Assembly (NCBI RefSeq): GCF_013626205.1
Contig: NZ_QHJE01000001.1
Location: 124,001 to 188,000, forward strand
DNA from: Hyphomicrobium methylovorum
Lineage (GTDB): Bacteria; Pseudomonadota; Alphaproteobacteria; Rhizobiales; Hyphomicrobiaceae
Reading direction: 5' to 3'
Length of the DNA: 64,000 nucleotides
The translations under genes and the position numbers were made by a program. Of the stretch, positions 18,076 to 28,919 are shown one piece after another. Under the pieces are notes generated by a model that worked only from the letters and a program-made list of their open reading frames with translations, searched no databases and had not been told where the DNA came from. Numbering within the stretch: the first letter of the stretch is position 1; every line of letters begins with the position of its first letter.

Positions 18076-18599
18076 CACTTGCTACCCCGCATACTGTGCG
18101 TCAAACGATAAAACTTGCTTCGCAGTTCTTGCCAGTCCGACCGCATGGATCCGGAAGAGCCCTCTTCAGATCCAAGCATCGCGGCAACACTGCTAGGCTG
18201 CGCAAACCATAGCATCGGCGTTTCTTACCGCTAGCGGCTTTTTTTGAACGCCCCCCTTGACGCTTCATCCACCAGCATCAATCCACATCGTGTAATGGTG
18301 CTTAAATGTATGATAGCACAGCGAGAAAATACGTTTACGATTCATCCCCAGGTTCGCGTTTGTGGATTGTTCGCAACGGGATTTCGTCCACACCCCAGGA
18401 CGAGTTTGTGGCGCGAATCACTCCACCTAGTGATTCGAAATTTCGGACTGATTCGCTATGGATTCAGAGATAAGTGAAACGTGCTCGCCATGAGTTATCC
18501 AATGGTCATGCACAATGAGCTGCAATCCGTACACAGCCCGGTGCCGCCGTTGCTACGCACAATCGAAACACTGTGTGGCAGAGATGCCTCTCTGGCGAA
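18076..18599. other. 524-base intergenic region with GANTC and DnaA-box-like clusters
   Basis: This gap carries no credible gene. It holds five GANTC (CcrM methylation) sites within 127 bases (18339, 18415, 18432, 18450, 18461), a 9-bp-arm inverted repeat at 18414-18437, and several DnaA-box-like 9-mers. These are CAATCCACA at 18279, its inverse TGTGGATTG at 18361, and TTATCCAAT at 18495. It also contains an AT-richer patch at 18300-18345. It could be a cell-cycle-controlled promoter region for the cold-shock or flavoprotein genes, or an origin-like element. Confidence 0.45.
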
Positions 18600-19850
18600 A
18601 TGCAGATCGATGATGGCGAGCACAACGTGAGCGCGCCAACCATTGCAGCACGCGAAATCGCAATCATAGGCGCGGGTCCTGCGGGGTTATTCGCGGCCGA
18701 AACAATCGCCGCGAAGGGACATCGCGTCACGATCTACGAACGCATGCCTTCGCCGGCGCGAAAATTCCTGCTGGCGGGGCGCGGCGGGCTCAATCTCACG
18801 CATAGCGAGGATCTGTCCGCGTTTCTGGCGCGCTACGGTACGGAGGCAGACAGGATCCGTGCGGCCGTTACCGACTTTCCTGCCGCGGAGCTCATCCAAT
18901 GGGCGGACGGCCTTGGAGCTGAGACCTTTGTGGGCTCGAGCGGACGCATATTTCCAAAATCTATGAAAGCGTCTCCGCTGCTGCGTGCGTGGCTGCGACG
19001 GCTCGACGGCCTCGGCGTGACGATCCGCACGCGCCATCGGTGGGTCGGCTTCGGAGAGAACGGCGCGCTTGTATTCGAAACGCCGGACGATGCCGCGCTG
19101 CGCGTAACTCCGGCTGCAACGCTCCTCGCGCTCGGTGGTGCGAGCTGGCCCCGGCTCGGCTCTAATGGGCAATGGACGAAGATACTCGACAATGCGGGCG
19201 TGGGGTTGACGCCGCTCTCTCCGGCGAACTGCGGCGTGACCGTCGCGTGGTCGGCGATCTTTCGTGACCGGTTCGAGGGCTCTGCGCTGAAGCGCGTTGC
19301 TCTTTCCGTTGGAGAGGATCGCGCACGCGGTGAAGCGATCGTGACACGCGGCGGACTGGAGGGCGGCGTCGTTTACGCGCTTGGACCAGCCATCCGCGAA
19401 CGCCTCACTCGCGATGGATTTGCAGAGGCCGCCATAGATCTGAAGCCGGATATGACCGCGGCCGAAATCCAAAGCCGCCTCTCGAAGCCGCGCGGAAAGA
19501 CGTCGATGACGAATTTTCTGCGCAAAGCGGTAGCGCTCGATCCGGTTGCGATCGGGCTGCTGCGCGAAAGTCGATTACCGCTCGGTCCCGACGCTCTCGC
19601 ACATCATATCAAAGCAACGACGGTGCGCGTCACCGGTCTTGCAGGCATGGACCGCGCCATCTCGACAGCGGGTGGCATCGCGTGGCGAAGCGTCGATGAC
19701 CGACTGATGCTTACATCACGACCCGGCGTGTTCGTTGCCGGAGAGATGCTCGACTGGGAAGCGCCGACGGGCGGCTATCTTTTGCAAGGCACGTTTGCAA
19801 CGGCGGCGAAGTCTGCTCGAGGACTGCTCGATTGGCTTTCGACGCACTAG
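18600..19850 (+). CDS. HI0933-type (TIGR03862-like) NAD(P)/FAD-dependent oxidoreductase
   Basis: A flavoprotein of about 416 aa. Its N-terminal FAD-binding motif is [21 protein letters not shown], followed by [17 protein letters not shown], which is diagnostic for the HI0933-like family. A C-terminal stretch [16 protein letters not shown]...[28 protein letters not shown]-like completes the fold. The physiological reaction is not established for this family; some members have been linked to RNA or sulfur chemistry. Starts at 18600 (ATG), 18627 (GTG, with GGCGAG upstream) or 18573 (GTG) are possible. It is a lone gene facing away from the motif-rich gap and convergent with csoR. Confidence 0.88.
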   Translation: [416 protein letters not shown]

Positions 19851-19887
19851 CGCTGCTTTGCGGAACCGGGCACGGCGCCGCGCATTG

Positions 19888-20172
19888 TCAACGTGATGCG
19901 CGCGAAAGAACGTCCATCAACTCAGCAACCTTGCGGCGCTGCTCGGCGGCATTCCCGCTTGCAATCGCGTGCTCAACGCAATGGCCAACATGGTCGCGCA
20001 GCACCTCTTCCTCCACGCGGCGAAGCGCAGCGCGGACTGCGGAGATCTGCGTCACCACATCGATGCAGTAGCGGTCCTCTTCGACCATCTTTGCAAGGCC
20101 GCGCACCTGTCCCTCTATCCGGTTCAGGCGCTTCAGGCATGCAGCTTTCATGGGCTTTTGCATTCTTGACAT
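19888..20172 (-). CDS. csoR: CsoR-family copper-sensing repressor
   Basis: A 94-aa all-helical repressor that releases DNA on binding Cu(I). The metal ligands Cys, His and Cys appear in RYCIDVV and DHVGHC, with the H-x3-C spacing of copper CsoR proteins. The family start pattern CLKRLNRIEGQVRGLAKMVEEDRYC is intact. ATG 20172 was chosen because longer versions would run across operator 1; 20163 is an alternative. It is divergent from copA, and two dyads of CsoR type lie between them (20172-20190 and 20211-20227). Nickel (RcnR-like) or formaldehyde (FrmR-like) sensing is unlikely given the ligands and the copA neighbour. Confidence 0.9.
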   Translation of the reverse strand: MSRMQKPMKAACLKRLNRIEGQVRGLAKMVEEDRYCIDVVTQISAVRAALRRVEEEVLRDHVGHCVEHAIASGNAAEQRRKVAELMDVLSRASR

Positions 20173-20190
20173 ATACCCCCATAGGGTATA
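20172..20190. promoter_or_regulatory. CsoR operator 1
   Basis: TATACCC-CCATA-GGGTATA is a 19-bp perfect dyad with a 5-bp centre. It matches the G/C-tract-flanked-by-TA form of CsoR operators. It abuts the csoR start codon, so binding would autoregulate csoR. Confidence 0.8.
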
Positions 20191-20210
20191 CTTCGTCAAT
20201 AGCAGGAATG

Positions 20211-20227
20211 ATACCCCCTCCGGGTAT
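20211..20227. promoter_or_regulatory. CsoR operator 2
   Basis: ATACCC-CCTCC-GGGTAT is a 17-bp dyad of the same design, 15 bases before the copA start. Its centre is 38 bp from that of operator 1. One site faces each divergent gene. Confidence 0.8.
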
Positions 20228-20241
20228 TCGAGCGAGGCAAC

Positions 20242-22635
<2,394 letters not shown>

Positions 22636-22639
22636 GCAC

Positions 22640-22665
22640 GCGCTTGGGGCGGATCGCCCCAGCGC
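22640..22665. terminator. bidirectional hairpin between convergent copA and mgtC
   Basis: GCGCTTGGGGCG-GAT-CGCCCCAGCGC forms a near-perfect stem of about 11 pairs just after the copA stop and next to the mgtC stop. There is no U-tract, so it may act as a weak terminator or as an mRNA 3'-end stabiliser. Confidence 0.45.
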
Positions 22666-23379
22666 CTAGTGCGTGCCCTCGTCGATGATTTCAAACGAGC
22701 GACAGTTGAAATTCTTTTCGACCAGTTGCAGCAGCGCGAGCGGCGGGCCAGCCGTTGCCTTTTGACTCCAGCGCACCTCGAATGTCGTGACGCGGTGATC
22801 GGCAACGGCATTCCTGGTTTGCCGCAAGAAGCGCGCACTCCACCCTGCCTGCTGGAAGACTCTGGCGATGTTTTCGACGGCCGCATCCGAAGTTTCAGAC
22901 ACAATCACGACACGCGCGCGTTTCTGCCGGGAGATGTTCAGATCGAGGTGACGAAGCGTGACCAACGTCAGGTAGATCAACGCCGTCGCGGCGATGCCGA
23001 GCAGAATTTGCCCGCCGCCGAAGCACAGACCAATGATCGTTACACTCCAGAGCGTGGCGGCTGTCGTCAGCCCGGAAACCATTGCGCCGCGCTTGAGGAT
23101 TGCTCCGCCGCCGATGAAGCCAACGCCGGTCAAGACGCCGAGCGGCAAGCGCATCATATCCAGCGAGACGAACGATCCTGGAGTCTTGCCGCTCAGGCTC
23201 AGCAGAAGATTGACCTGGATCATCGCTAGGGACGCTGCCAGCGCCACCAGGATTGTCGTGCGGAGACCGGCGCTGTGGCTGCCCGTTTCGCGATCCAAGC
23301 CGATGATCGCGGCGGCGGCAATCGTCAGCATCAGGCGAAGAGCGATATCCAGTGTTGTGGGGTGCAGGGGCATGTCCAT
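22666..23379 (-). CDS. MgtC/SapB family membrane protein
   Basis: A 237-aa inner-membrane protein with four to five helices at the N-terminus and a soluble C-terminal ACT-like domain (about 155-230). The MgtC signature is clear: AAAAIIGLDRETGSHSAGLRTTILVALAAS, then LGVLTGVGFIGGGAILK and GLTTAATLWSVTIIGL. MgtC proteins limit F-ATP synthase activity or support growth in low Mg2+ in pathogens; in environmental bacteria the role is uncertain. AGGA precedes ATG 23379 at good spacing. The 237-base upstream region carries three consecutive dyads (23423-23499) that could form a regulatory leader. Confidence 0.9.
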   Translation of the reverse strand: MDMPLHPTTLDIALRLMLTIAAAAIIGLDRETGSHSAGLRTTILVALAASLAMIQVNLLLSLSGKTPGSFVSLDMMRLPLGVLTGVGFIGGGAILKRGAMVSGLTTAATLWSVTIIGLCFGGGQILLGIAATALIYLTLVTLRHLDLNISRQKRARVVIVSETSDAAVENIARVFQQAGWSARFLRQTRNAVADHRVTTFEVRWSQKATAGPPLALLQLVEKNFNCRSFEIIDEGTH

Positions 23380-23422
23380 GGCGCGTTCCTATTGGATGCC
23401 TATTGGATAAGGCGCCATGATT

Positions 23423-23499
23423 GCGCTTTTCGTTCCGAAATGAAATCGGAACGAAAGCGCGACGGCGTTCGGTGAGCAAACGCCGTCGTTACGCGTAAC
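23423..23499 (-). other. three tandem dyads in the mgtC upstream region
   Basis: Read toward mgtC on the minus strand: a 12-bp perfect palindrome GTTACGCGTAAC (23488-23499). Next is a hairpin with GACGGCGTT/AACGCCGTC arms (23461-23487). Last is a long hairpin of about 15 bp with one bulge (23423-23460; arms GCGCTTTTCGTTCCGA and TCGGAACGAAAGCGC). They abut one another between pccB and mgtC. They may terminate pccB mRNA, or form a leader controlling mgtC as in Salmonella mgtC. Confidence 0.5.
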
Positions 23500-23616
23500 C
23501 GAGCCGGGGTCGGACGCGTCAGGGCAAGGCTCTTGCGCGTACTGCGCTCGGGCTTTGCGAGTTGGAAGGAAGTCAGTACGGGCGTGAGGCCTGCGACGGC
23601 CAGCCGCCCGCCAGGA

Positions 23617-25149
23617 TCACAACGGAATGTTGTCGTGCTTCTTCCAGGGATTTTCGAGGGTCTTGTTGCGCAACATGTTGAGCGCGCGGCAGATCCGCTT
23701 TCTCGTCGTCGAAGGCTTGATGACCTCGTCGATGTAGCCGCGTTCCGCTGCCACGAACGGATTGGCGAAGCGTTCCTTGTATTCGTCGATGCGTGCCTGG
23801 ATCTTCTCCGGATCGCCAAGCTCGGAACGGTAGAGAATTTCGGCGGCGCCCTTGGCGCCCATCACCGCGATTTCTGCCGTCGGCCATGCGTAGTTCACGT
23901 CACCGCGGATGTGCTTCGAGCTCATGACGTCGTAGGCGCCGCCGTATGCCTTGCGCGTGATAACGGTGATCTTCGGAACGGTCGCTTCCGCGTAGGCGAA
24001 GAGCAACTTGGCGCCGTGCTTGATGAGGCCGCCGTATTCCTGTGCGGTTCCCGGCAGGAAGCCTGGAACGTCAACCAAGGTCACGATCGGAATCTCGAAG
24101 CAGTCGCAGAAGCGGACGAAGCGCGCGGCCTTGCGCGAGGCATCTGAATCGAGCACGCCTGCGAGCACCATCGGCTGGTTCGCGACGATGCCGACGCTGC
24201 GCCCTTCCATGCGCGCGAAACCGGTGACGATGTTTTTCGCGAAGGCTTCCTGAATTTCGAAGAAGTCAGCCTCGTCGGCAAGCTTCAGGATCAGTTCCTT
24301 GATGTCGTACGGCTTGTTCGGATTCTCCGGGATGAGCGTATCAAGCGAACGGTCGATGCGCTCAGGGTCGTCCTTGGAGATGAGCTCGGGCACGCCCGTC
24401 TTGTTGCTCGACGGAAGGAAGTCCATCAGGCGGCGCATCTGCAGCAGCGCTTCGACGTCATTCTCGTAAGCGCGGTCTGCGATGGACGACTTGGTCGTGT
24501 GAACTCTGGCGCCGCCGAGTTCTTCCGCCGTTACCGTTTCGTTGGTGACGGTCTTCACCACGTCCGGGCCGGTCACGAACATATAGCTCGTGTCCTTGAC
24601 CATGAAGATGAAGTCCGTCATCGCGGGCGAATAGACGTCGCCGCCGGCGCACGGTCCCATGATGACGGAGATCTGCGGGATGACGCCGGATGCCAGCACG
24701 TTGCGCTGAAACACTTCGCCGTAGCCGCCGAGCGCATCGACGCCTTCTTGAATACGCGCGCCACCAGCATCGAAGAGGCCGATGATCGGGGCGCGGTTTT
24801 TCAGCGCCATGTCTTGAATCTTGGTGATCTTCTTGGCGTGCGTCTCGGAGAGAGAACCGCCCATAACGGTGAAGTCTTTGGCGAAGACGTATACGACGCG
24901 GCCGTTGATCGTGCCCCAGCCGGTGACGACGCCGTCTCCCGGAATTTTGGTCTTCTCCATGCCGAAGTCGGTGCAGCGATGCTCGACGAACATATCGAAT
25001 TCTTCGAAGGAGCCCTCGTCCATCATCAATTCGATGCGTTCGCGCGCGGTGAGTTTGCCCTTCTTGTGCTGAGCCGATATGCGCGCTGTGCCGCCGCCGA
25101 GACGGGCATTGTCACGACGCTTTTCGAGCTCGGCGATGATGTCTTTCAT
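23617..25149 (-). CDS. pccB: acyl-CoA carboxylase beta subunit (propionyl-CoA carboxylase type)
   Basis: A 510-aa carboxyltransferase that moves CO2 from biotin to propionyl- or methylcrotonyl-type CoA esters. Both crotonase-like halves are present: [45 protein letters not shown] and [17 protein letters not shown] in the first; [35 protein letters not shown] and [30 protein letters not shown] in the second. The length and the C-terminus KKHDNIPL are those of PccB. Start 25149 excludes a non-conserved 21-residue extension. The biotin-carrying alpha subunit is not adjacent. The propionyl-CoA assignment over other acyl-CoAs is likely but not proven. Confidence 0.92.
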   Translation of the reverse strand: MKDIIAELEKRRDNARLGGGTARISAQHKKGKLTARERIELMMDEGSFEEFDMFVEHRCTDFGMEKTKIPGDGVVTGWGTINGRVVYVFAKDFTVMGGSLSETHAKKITKIQDMALKNRAPIIGLFDAGGARIQEGVDALGGYGEVFQRNVLASGVIPQISVIMGPCAGGDVYSPAMTDFIFMVKDTSYMFVTGPDVVKTVTNETVTAEELGGARVHTTKSSIADRAYENDVEALLQMRRLMDFLPSSNKTGVPELISKDDPERIDRSLDTLIPENPNKPYDIKELILKLADEADFFEIQEAFAKNIVTGFARMEGRSVGIVANQPMVLAGVLDSDASRKAARFVRFCDCFEIPIVTLVDVPGFLPGTAQEYGGLIKHGAKLLFAYAEATVPKITVITRKAYGGAYDVMSSKHIRGDVNYAWPTAEIAVMGAKGAAEILYRSELGDPEKIQARIDEYKERFANPFVAAERGYIDEVIKPSTTRKRICRALNMLRNKTLENPWKKHDNIPL

Positions 25150-25275
25150 GGAGCTGGCACCCTGCTTATCGTTATGTTGAAGGCTCTCTAGCATGGCGGC
25201 ACCGGAGCGCAAACGCTTGGGTCTGCGACCGGACGCCCGCGAGGGATACGATCGCTCGACACTCGGAGATGCGCT

Positions 25276-25974
25276 TTAACCGGCGGGCGCCGTGGCCGCG
25301 GCAAGTTGGCGGCCGAAATCAGCGATTTTAACCTCGATGAAGCCCGCCCCCGCGATGGGTTCAACCGTCACCGCACGGGCTTGAGTGGTGGCCCAGGGCA
25401 AGGTTGTACCGACGAAATCGACGACGGGCTCGGCGAGGACGCGGTTGCCGCCAAGGCGCTTCATGTGCCGGTCTGCCTCAGACCGGCTGGCGAAGACGTG
25501 AAGCAGAGAGTCGGTCGGCCCGGACTTGGCGCTAGCGGGCGTCAGCAGGGGGCCTTCGTCATTGGCGAGCAAATAGACTTCGCCCCGCCCGCGCGCTGCC
25601 TTGGCGTATCCGGGAAGCGACTCCAGCTTCAGGCGGATCTGAAGATCGATCGGATCGACCTCAGCTTCGATCGGGTCCGACACCCAATCGGTACCGGCGA
25701 AGCCCTTGGCGGTTGCGATGCCTGGCAGGATGTCGGCGGCGAAGGCCGTCAGCGGAATGTCCTGCAGGTCTTTGTTGCCTGCCAGAGCTTCCGCCCAGCG
25801 GCCCGCTTCGATCGGACTTGACCAAAAGAGCTGGACCGTGCGCCCGGACACCTTTTGCGACGGAACCGACGCGTTCTCTTCGTCGGCCAGTGTCAGTACG
25901 CGGCCTTCGCTGACGGCACGGCGCACGAACCGGTCGCGTTGGGCAAGTTCGGGAATGCGCGGCATGCGCAGCAT
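25276..25974 (-). CDS. DUF2750-like protein with an internal duplication
   Basis: A protein of about 232 aa made of two similar halves. Half one reads RVLTLADEENASVPSQ...VQLFWSSPIEAGRWAEAL. Half two reads EVYLLANDEGPLLTP...LHVFASRSEADRHMKRL. This pattern (strand, acidic turn, Pro, aromatic strand, S-x-x-E-A-x-R/D helix) resembles DUF2750, whose function is unknown. No signal peptide or membrane segment was seen. The frame stays open to a GTG at 26058, four bases after the acyltransferase stop, so coupled initiation there is possible; 25974 is the first ATG before the conserved part. It lies in a run of minus-strand genes. Confidence 0.65.
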   Translation of the reverse strand: MLRMPRIPELAQRDRFVRRAVSEGRVLTLADEENASVPSQKVSGRTVQLFWSSPIEAGRWAEALAGNKDLQDIPLTAFAADILPGIATAKGFAGTDWVSDPIEAEVDPIDLQIRLKLESLPGYAKAARGRGEVYLLANDEGPLLTPASAKSGPTDSLLHVFASRSEADRHMKRLGGNRVLAEPVVDFVGTTLPWATTQARAVTVEPIAGAGFIEVKIADFGRQLAAATAPAG

Positions 25975-26061
25975 CGGGGCTGGACCATCGGCTTGCGAAT
26001 CACTCTTGAGTATGATTGCCGGGAGCGCCGTGGTTCTACAAGGGCCACGAAAGCTCACCCT

Positions 26062-28035
26062 TCAACGTTTGGTACCTTGGGGTTCCAGGACCGCAGAGTG
26101 CTCCTCGAAAATTCTTTCGATCAGACCTCCGAGGCGAGCCACCCCGCGCGGGCTGAGGTGATTGTCGTCGACGTAGAGGGCGTATCCGTCACCGGAGGCC
26201 GCGCAAGCGATTTCGTTGCACAGGGCTTGGTGCGGATAGAGAACGCGGACACCTGTCCGGTTCTCCTCATCTTTGAGAATTTGCAAAACCTCGCCGTTGC
26301 GCGCGTTGAATTCGGCGCGAGGAAGCGACGCGTCGTGCGGCTTACCGTCGATCATTGCGCGCGTCATGACGCGTGGTACGTCGAACAGCGGTTCGGGAAT
26401 TGGACCGACAAGTGTGATCTTCGGCTGGAACGCAAGCAGCCGCTCGAGTGTGTAACCGAGCGCCGTTCTGAGCGGCATGCCGAGAGGATGGAGATCAGCT
26501 TCGTCTTTGGCGGTGGTGGGAGGGCGAATGTAGCCCGCCCAGCGCGCAGCGACGATAACGTGAGTGATCGCTCCGCTTTTCAGAAGCGCGAATGTCTGAT
26601 CGGCGGCGTCAACGCACTTCAGCGGGATGAAGGCGTCGACAAGATTCGCAATCACCAGCGGAGCGCATCCGCCGCGCGAGATGAAGTAGCCCTTCAGGCC
26701 CCTCGACTTCGCTGCCGCGGAAACGGCTGGCGCGAGCACGCGGCCGTGGGAATCCCCCCACAGAACGAACGTGGCAGTTGGGGCGGCCGTGTCGCCGATC
26801 AAACAATTCGATTGTGTCCCCCACGATTGGGGATCGCCGCTGCATAGACCGGGCGTCAAAAGCTCCGTCGGATTGGAGCTGGTGAACGCCGCGACCTCCG
26901 GGCCGAACCGGTTTTTCCAGCCCCCGCTCGCGATCAGCGCTTGAACGGGAATGAGCGCGACCGCCGTGGAAGCTAGAGCTGTGCCCAGCACGAATGGCCT
27001 GCCGCGCGGAGACGTCGAGACATTGGTCCGAATGGGCTTCTCAATGAAGTAGTACGTCAGCGTGGCGCAGACGACGGCAAGCGCGATGAGACCCACGCGA
27101 TCTGCGGGCGAGTCGAAGGGTTCCGGCAGCAGGCTCGCAAAGACGAAGATGGGCCAGTGCCACAGGTAAAGCGGATAAGAGATTTTTCCGACGAAGACCA
27201 TCGGCGCCACGGAGAGCCCGCGACTGACGAACGAACCGCCGCCGAGGCCGGACCAAATGACGAGCGCGGTTCCAACGGTCGGCAGTAATGCGGCCAGTCC
27301 CGGGAACGGTGTCTTTGCGGTGAACATGATTGCGGCGGTGAGGATCATACTCACGCCCGCGATGCCCACGATTGCGCGTGGGATAGTTGCCAGGGGCCGG
27401 ATGAAGGGCGACGCCAGTGCAACGCCAATCATCAATTCAAACGCGCGTGCGTGGGGCCAGTAGAATGCCTTCGTGCCGCCGCGCAGAACTCCGCGCTGAG
27501 AGAGCCAGAGGAAGATTGCGAAAATGGCAGCGAAGATGAGCCAGCCGCGCGCATTGCGCGAACGAAGCAGCGGCGCCAACAACAAAGGTGCAATGAGATA
27601 GAACTGCTCTTCAACGCCCAGCGACCACGTGTGCAGCATCGGCTGCGTCTCGAGCGCCGGCTGGAAGTAGTCTCCAGCGCGGCTAAAAAAGAAATTCGAA
27701 TAGAAGAGCAGTGTCGCGCGCACCGAGTAAGCGAACGTCAGCAGATCTTGCGGGATGACCAGAATGAACATCGCGGCAATCGCCGATGCGATGATGACGA
27801 CGAACAGCGCGGGCAATATTCGCCGTGCGCGGCGCGCATAAAACTGCGCGATCGAAAAGCGACCTTCAGCGACATCGCGGGAAATGATGGACGCGATGAG
27901 ATAGCCGGAGATTACGAAGAAGACGTCGACGCCGATGAAGCCGCCCGAAAAGAAGCCCAGCTTGGCGTGAAACAAAATGACCAGCGCGACAGCGAGCGCG
28001 CGGAGGCCGTCGATATCAGCACGGTATCCGATCAT
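26062..28035 (-). CDS. OafA/YrhL-type acyltransferase with C-terminal SGNH domain
   Basis: A 657-aa membrane O-acyltransferase. The acyltransferase-3 domain fills the first 380 residues or so with ten helices. It opens with YRADIDGLRALAVALVILFHA, which contains the catalytic-type His, and continues with GVDVFFVISGYLI and FYARRARRILPAL. A soluble SGNH hydrolase-like domain follows, with LWGDSHGRVLAPA (block I) and the Ser/Asp-His block DDNHLSPRGVARLG. Such fusions transfer acetyl groups to lipopolysaccharide, O-antigen or exopolysaccharide in the envelope. ATG 28035 starts directly at the first helix. The acceptor is unknown; the rfbB gene at the left edge indicates that deoxysugar polymers are made. 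Confidence 0.92.
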   Translation of the reverse strand: MIGYRADIDGLRALAVALVILFHAKLGFFSGGFIGVDVFFVISGYLIASIISRDVAEGRFSIAQFYARRARRILPALFVVIIASAIAAMFILVIPQDLLTFAYSVRATLLFYSNFFFSRAGDYFQPALETQPMLHTWSLGVEEQFYLIAPLLLAPLLRSRNARGWLIFAAIFAIFLWLSQRGVLRGGTKAFYWPHARAFELMIGVALASPFIRPLATIPRAIVGIAGVSMILTAAIMFTAKTPFPGLAALLPTVGTALVIWSGLGGGSFVSRGLSVAPMVFVGKISYPLYLWHWPIFVFASLLPEPFDSPADRVGLIALAVVCATLTYYFIEKPIRTNVSTSPRGRPFVLGTALASTAVALIPVQALIASGGWKNRFGPEVAAFTSSNPTELLTPGLCSGDPQSWGTQSNCLIGDTAAPTATFVLWGDSHGRVLAPAVSAAAKSRGLKGYFISRGGCAPLVIANLVDAFIPLKCVDAADQTFALLKSGAITHVIVAARWAGYIRPPTTAKDEADLHPLGMPLRTALGYTLERLLAFQPKITLVGPIPEPLFDVPRVMTRAMIDGKPHDASLPRAEFNARNGEVLQILKDEENRTGVRVLYPHQALCNEIACAASGDGYALYVDDNHLSPRGVARLGGLIERIFEEHSAVLEPQGTKR

Positions 28036-28115
28036 CAGATAACGCCCGTGTCCCCAACTCTCCGGCCGTCCACGAAATCGCGGCTCCGGCCCCCCACGTC
28101 CTCATGATCCCGTCT

Positions 28116-28919
28116 TCAGGCAGCCAGCGCCGCCAGCCATCGGCATGCGGCACGGAACTCGATTTCGCGTCCGCGCCGGCGCGCCGCCCCTTCGGCGTCT
28201 TCGCCCCAATGGGCAATCTGGTAGTCCTCATCCACATGAGCGGCGGCCCATGCGTCGTCCGGAGAAATGTCCTGGCGATCAAGCGCCAGCGCCAAGAGCG
28301 CCGAACCCGTAAGTGTCGTCAAGACGTGCAACCCGGTCAGGCGATAGGCATTGTGGGGACGCAGCGAATTTGCCACTGCGTCCAGCGTCTCCTGGGGCTG
28401 CGGCACGAACATAATGCCGTTTACGATCCGAAATTGGGCGTCCAGTTCCGCTTCGGCGCGCGCGACGATCGGGTTCCAGCATTCCGCCTGGAGAATTCGA
28501 AGTTTCTCAGGACTTTCCGCCCGGTAGCAGAGGAAATCACTTCCGGCATAGGAAACGATATCGGCGGCGACGGAGTCCATTGCTTCGCTTACCGCGTCGA
28601 TTGCCGTGTTCGCGAAACGCGTCAGCGGCATGCGGGATGGATTGATCTCTTTTTCCTGCGCGTCCCATTCGTCACGAATAGCGTCCGCCAGTTCGCGCGT
28701 CGGCAGGCGCAGCGTCCGTTTCTTCGGCGTTTTGATCGTGCGCCCGTCGAGCAGAATTTCCCAGGCCCCCGGCTCTCCGGCGACGGTCACTTCGGTATAG
28801 AAGCGCCGTGCAAGTGGCTTCGTCAGGCTGTCGCTAATTTTGCTTTTTTGCGGGGCGTTTGCCGCCTGCTCCAGGTCGCGCCGATGATCGTTGCCGAAGT
28901 TCGCTTCTTTTTCGCTCAT
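28116..28919 (-). CDS. ATP12 family F1-ATPase assembly chaperone
   Basis: A 267-aa homologue of mitochondrial ATP12, which binds the F1 alpha subunit before assembly; it occurs in alphaproteobacteria. After a polar leader the conserved part reads KPLARRFYTEVTVAGEPGAWEILLDGRTIKTPKKRTLRLPTREL, then EWDAQEKEINPSRMPLTRFANTAID, then YAGSDFLCYRA, ending with HVDEDYQIAHWGEDAEGAARR. The start at 28919 overlaps the stop of the upstream HAD gene by four bases (ATGA), showing translational coupling. The frame is open further upstream, but that part is only the antisense frame of the HAD gene. Confidence is high. Confidence 0.92.
   Translation of the reverse strand: MSEKEANFGNDHRRDLEQAANAPQKSKISDSLTKPLARRFYTEVTVAGEPGAWEILLDGRTIKTPKKRTLRLPTRELADAIRDEWDAQEKEINPSRMPLTRFANTAIDAVSEAMDSVAADIVSYAGSDFLCYRAESPEKLRILQAECWNPIVARAEAELDAQFRIVNGIMFVPQPQETLDAVANSLRPHNAYRLTGLHVLTTLTGSALLALALDRQDISPDDAWAAAHVDEDYQIAHWGEDAEGAARRRGREIEFRAACRWLAALAA

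Noticed and set aside
18228-18245. CCGCTAGCGG followed by a T-run, resembling a terminator
   Set aside because: The dyad has no loop-forming centre, so only a 3-bp stem is possible; there is no gene end at this place.
25855-26847. 330-codon open frame on the plus strand
   Set aside because: Antisense of the acyltransferase SGNH domain and the DUF2750-like gene; no motif.
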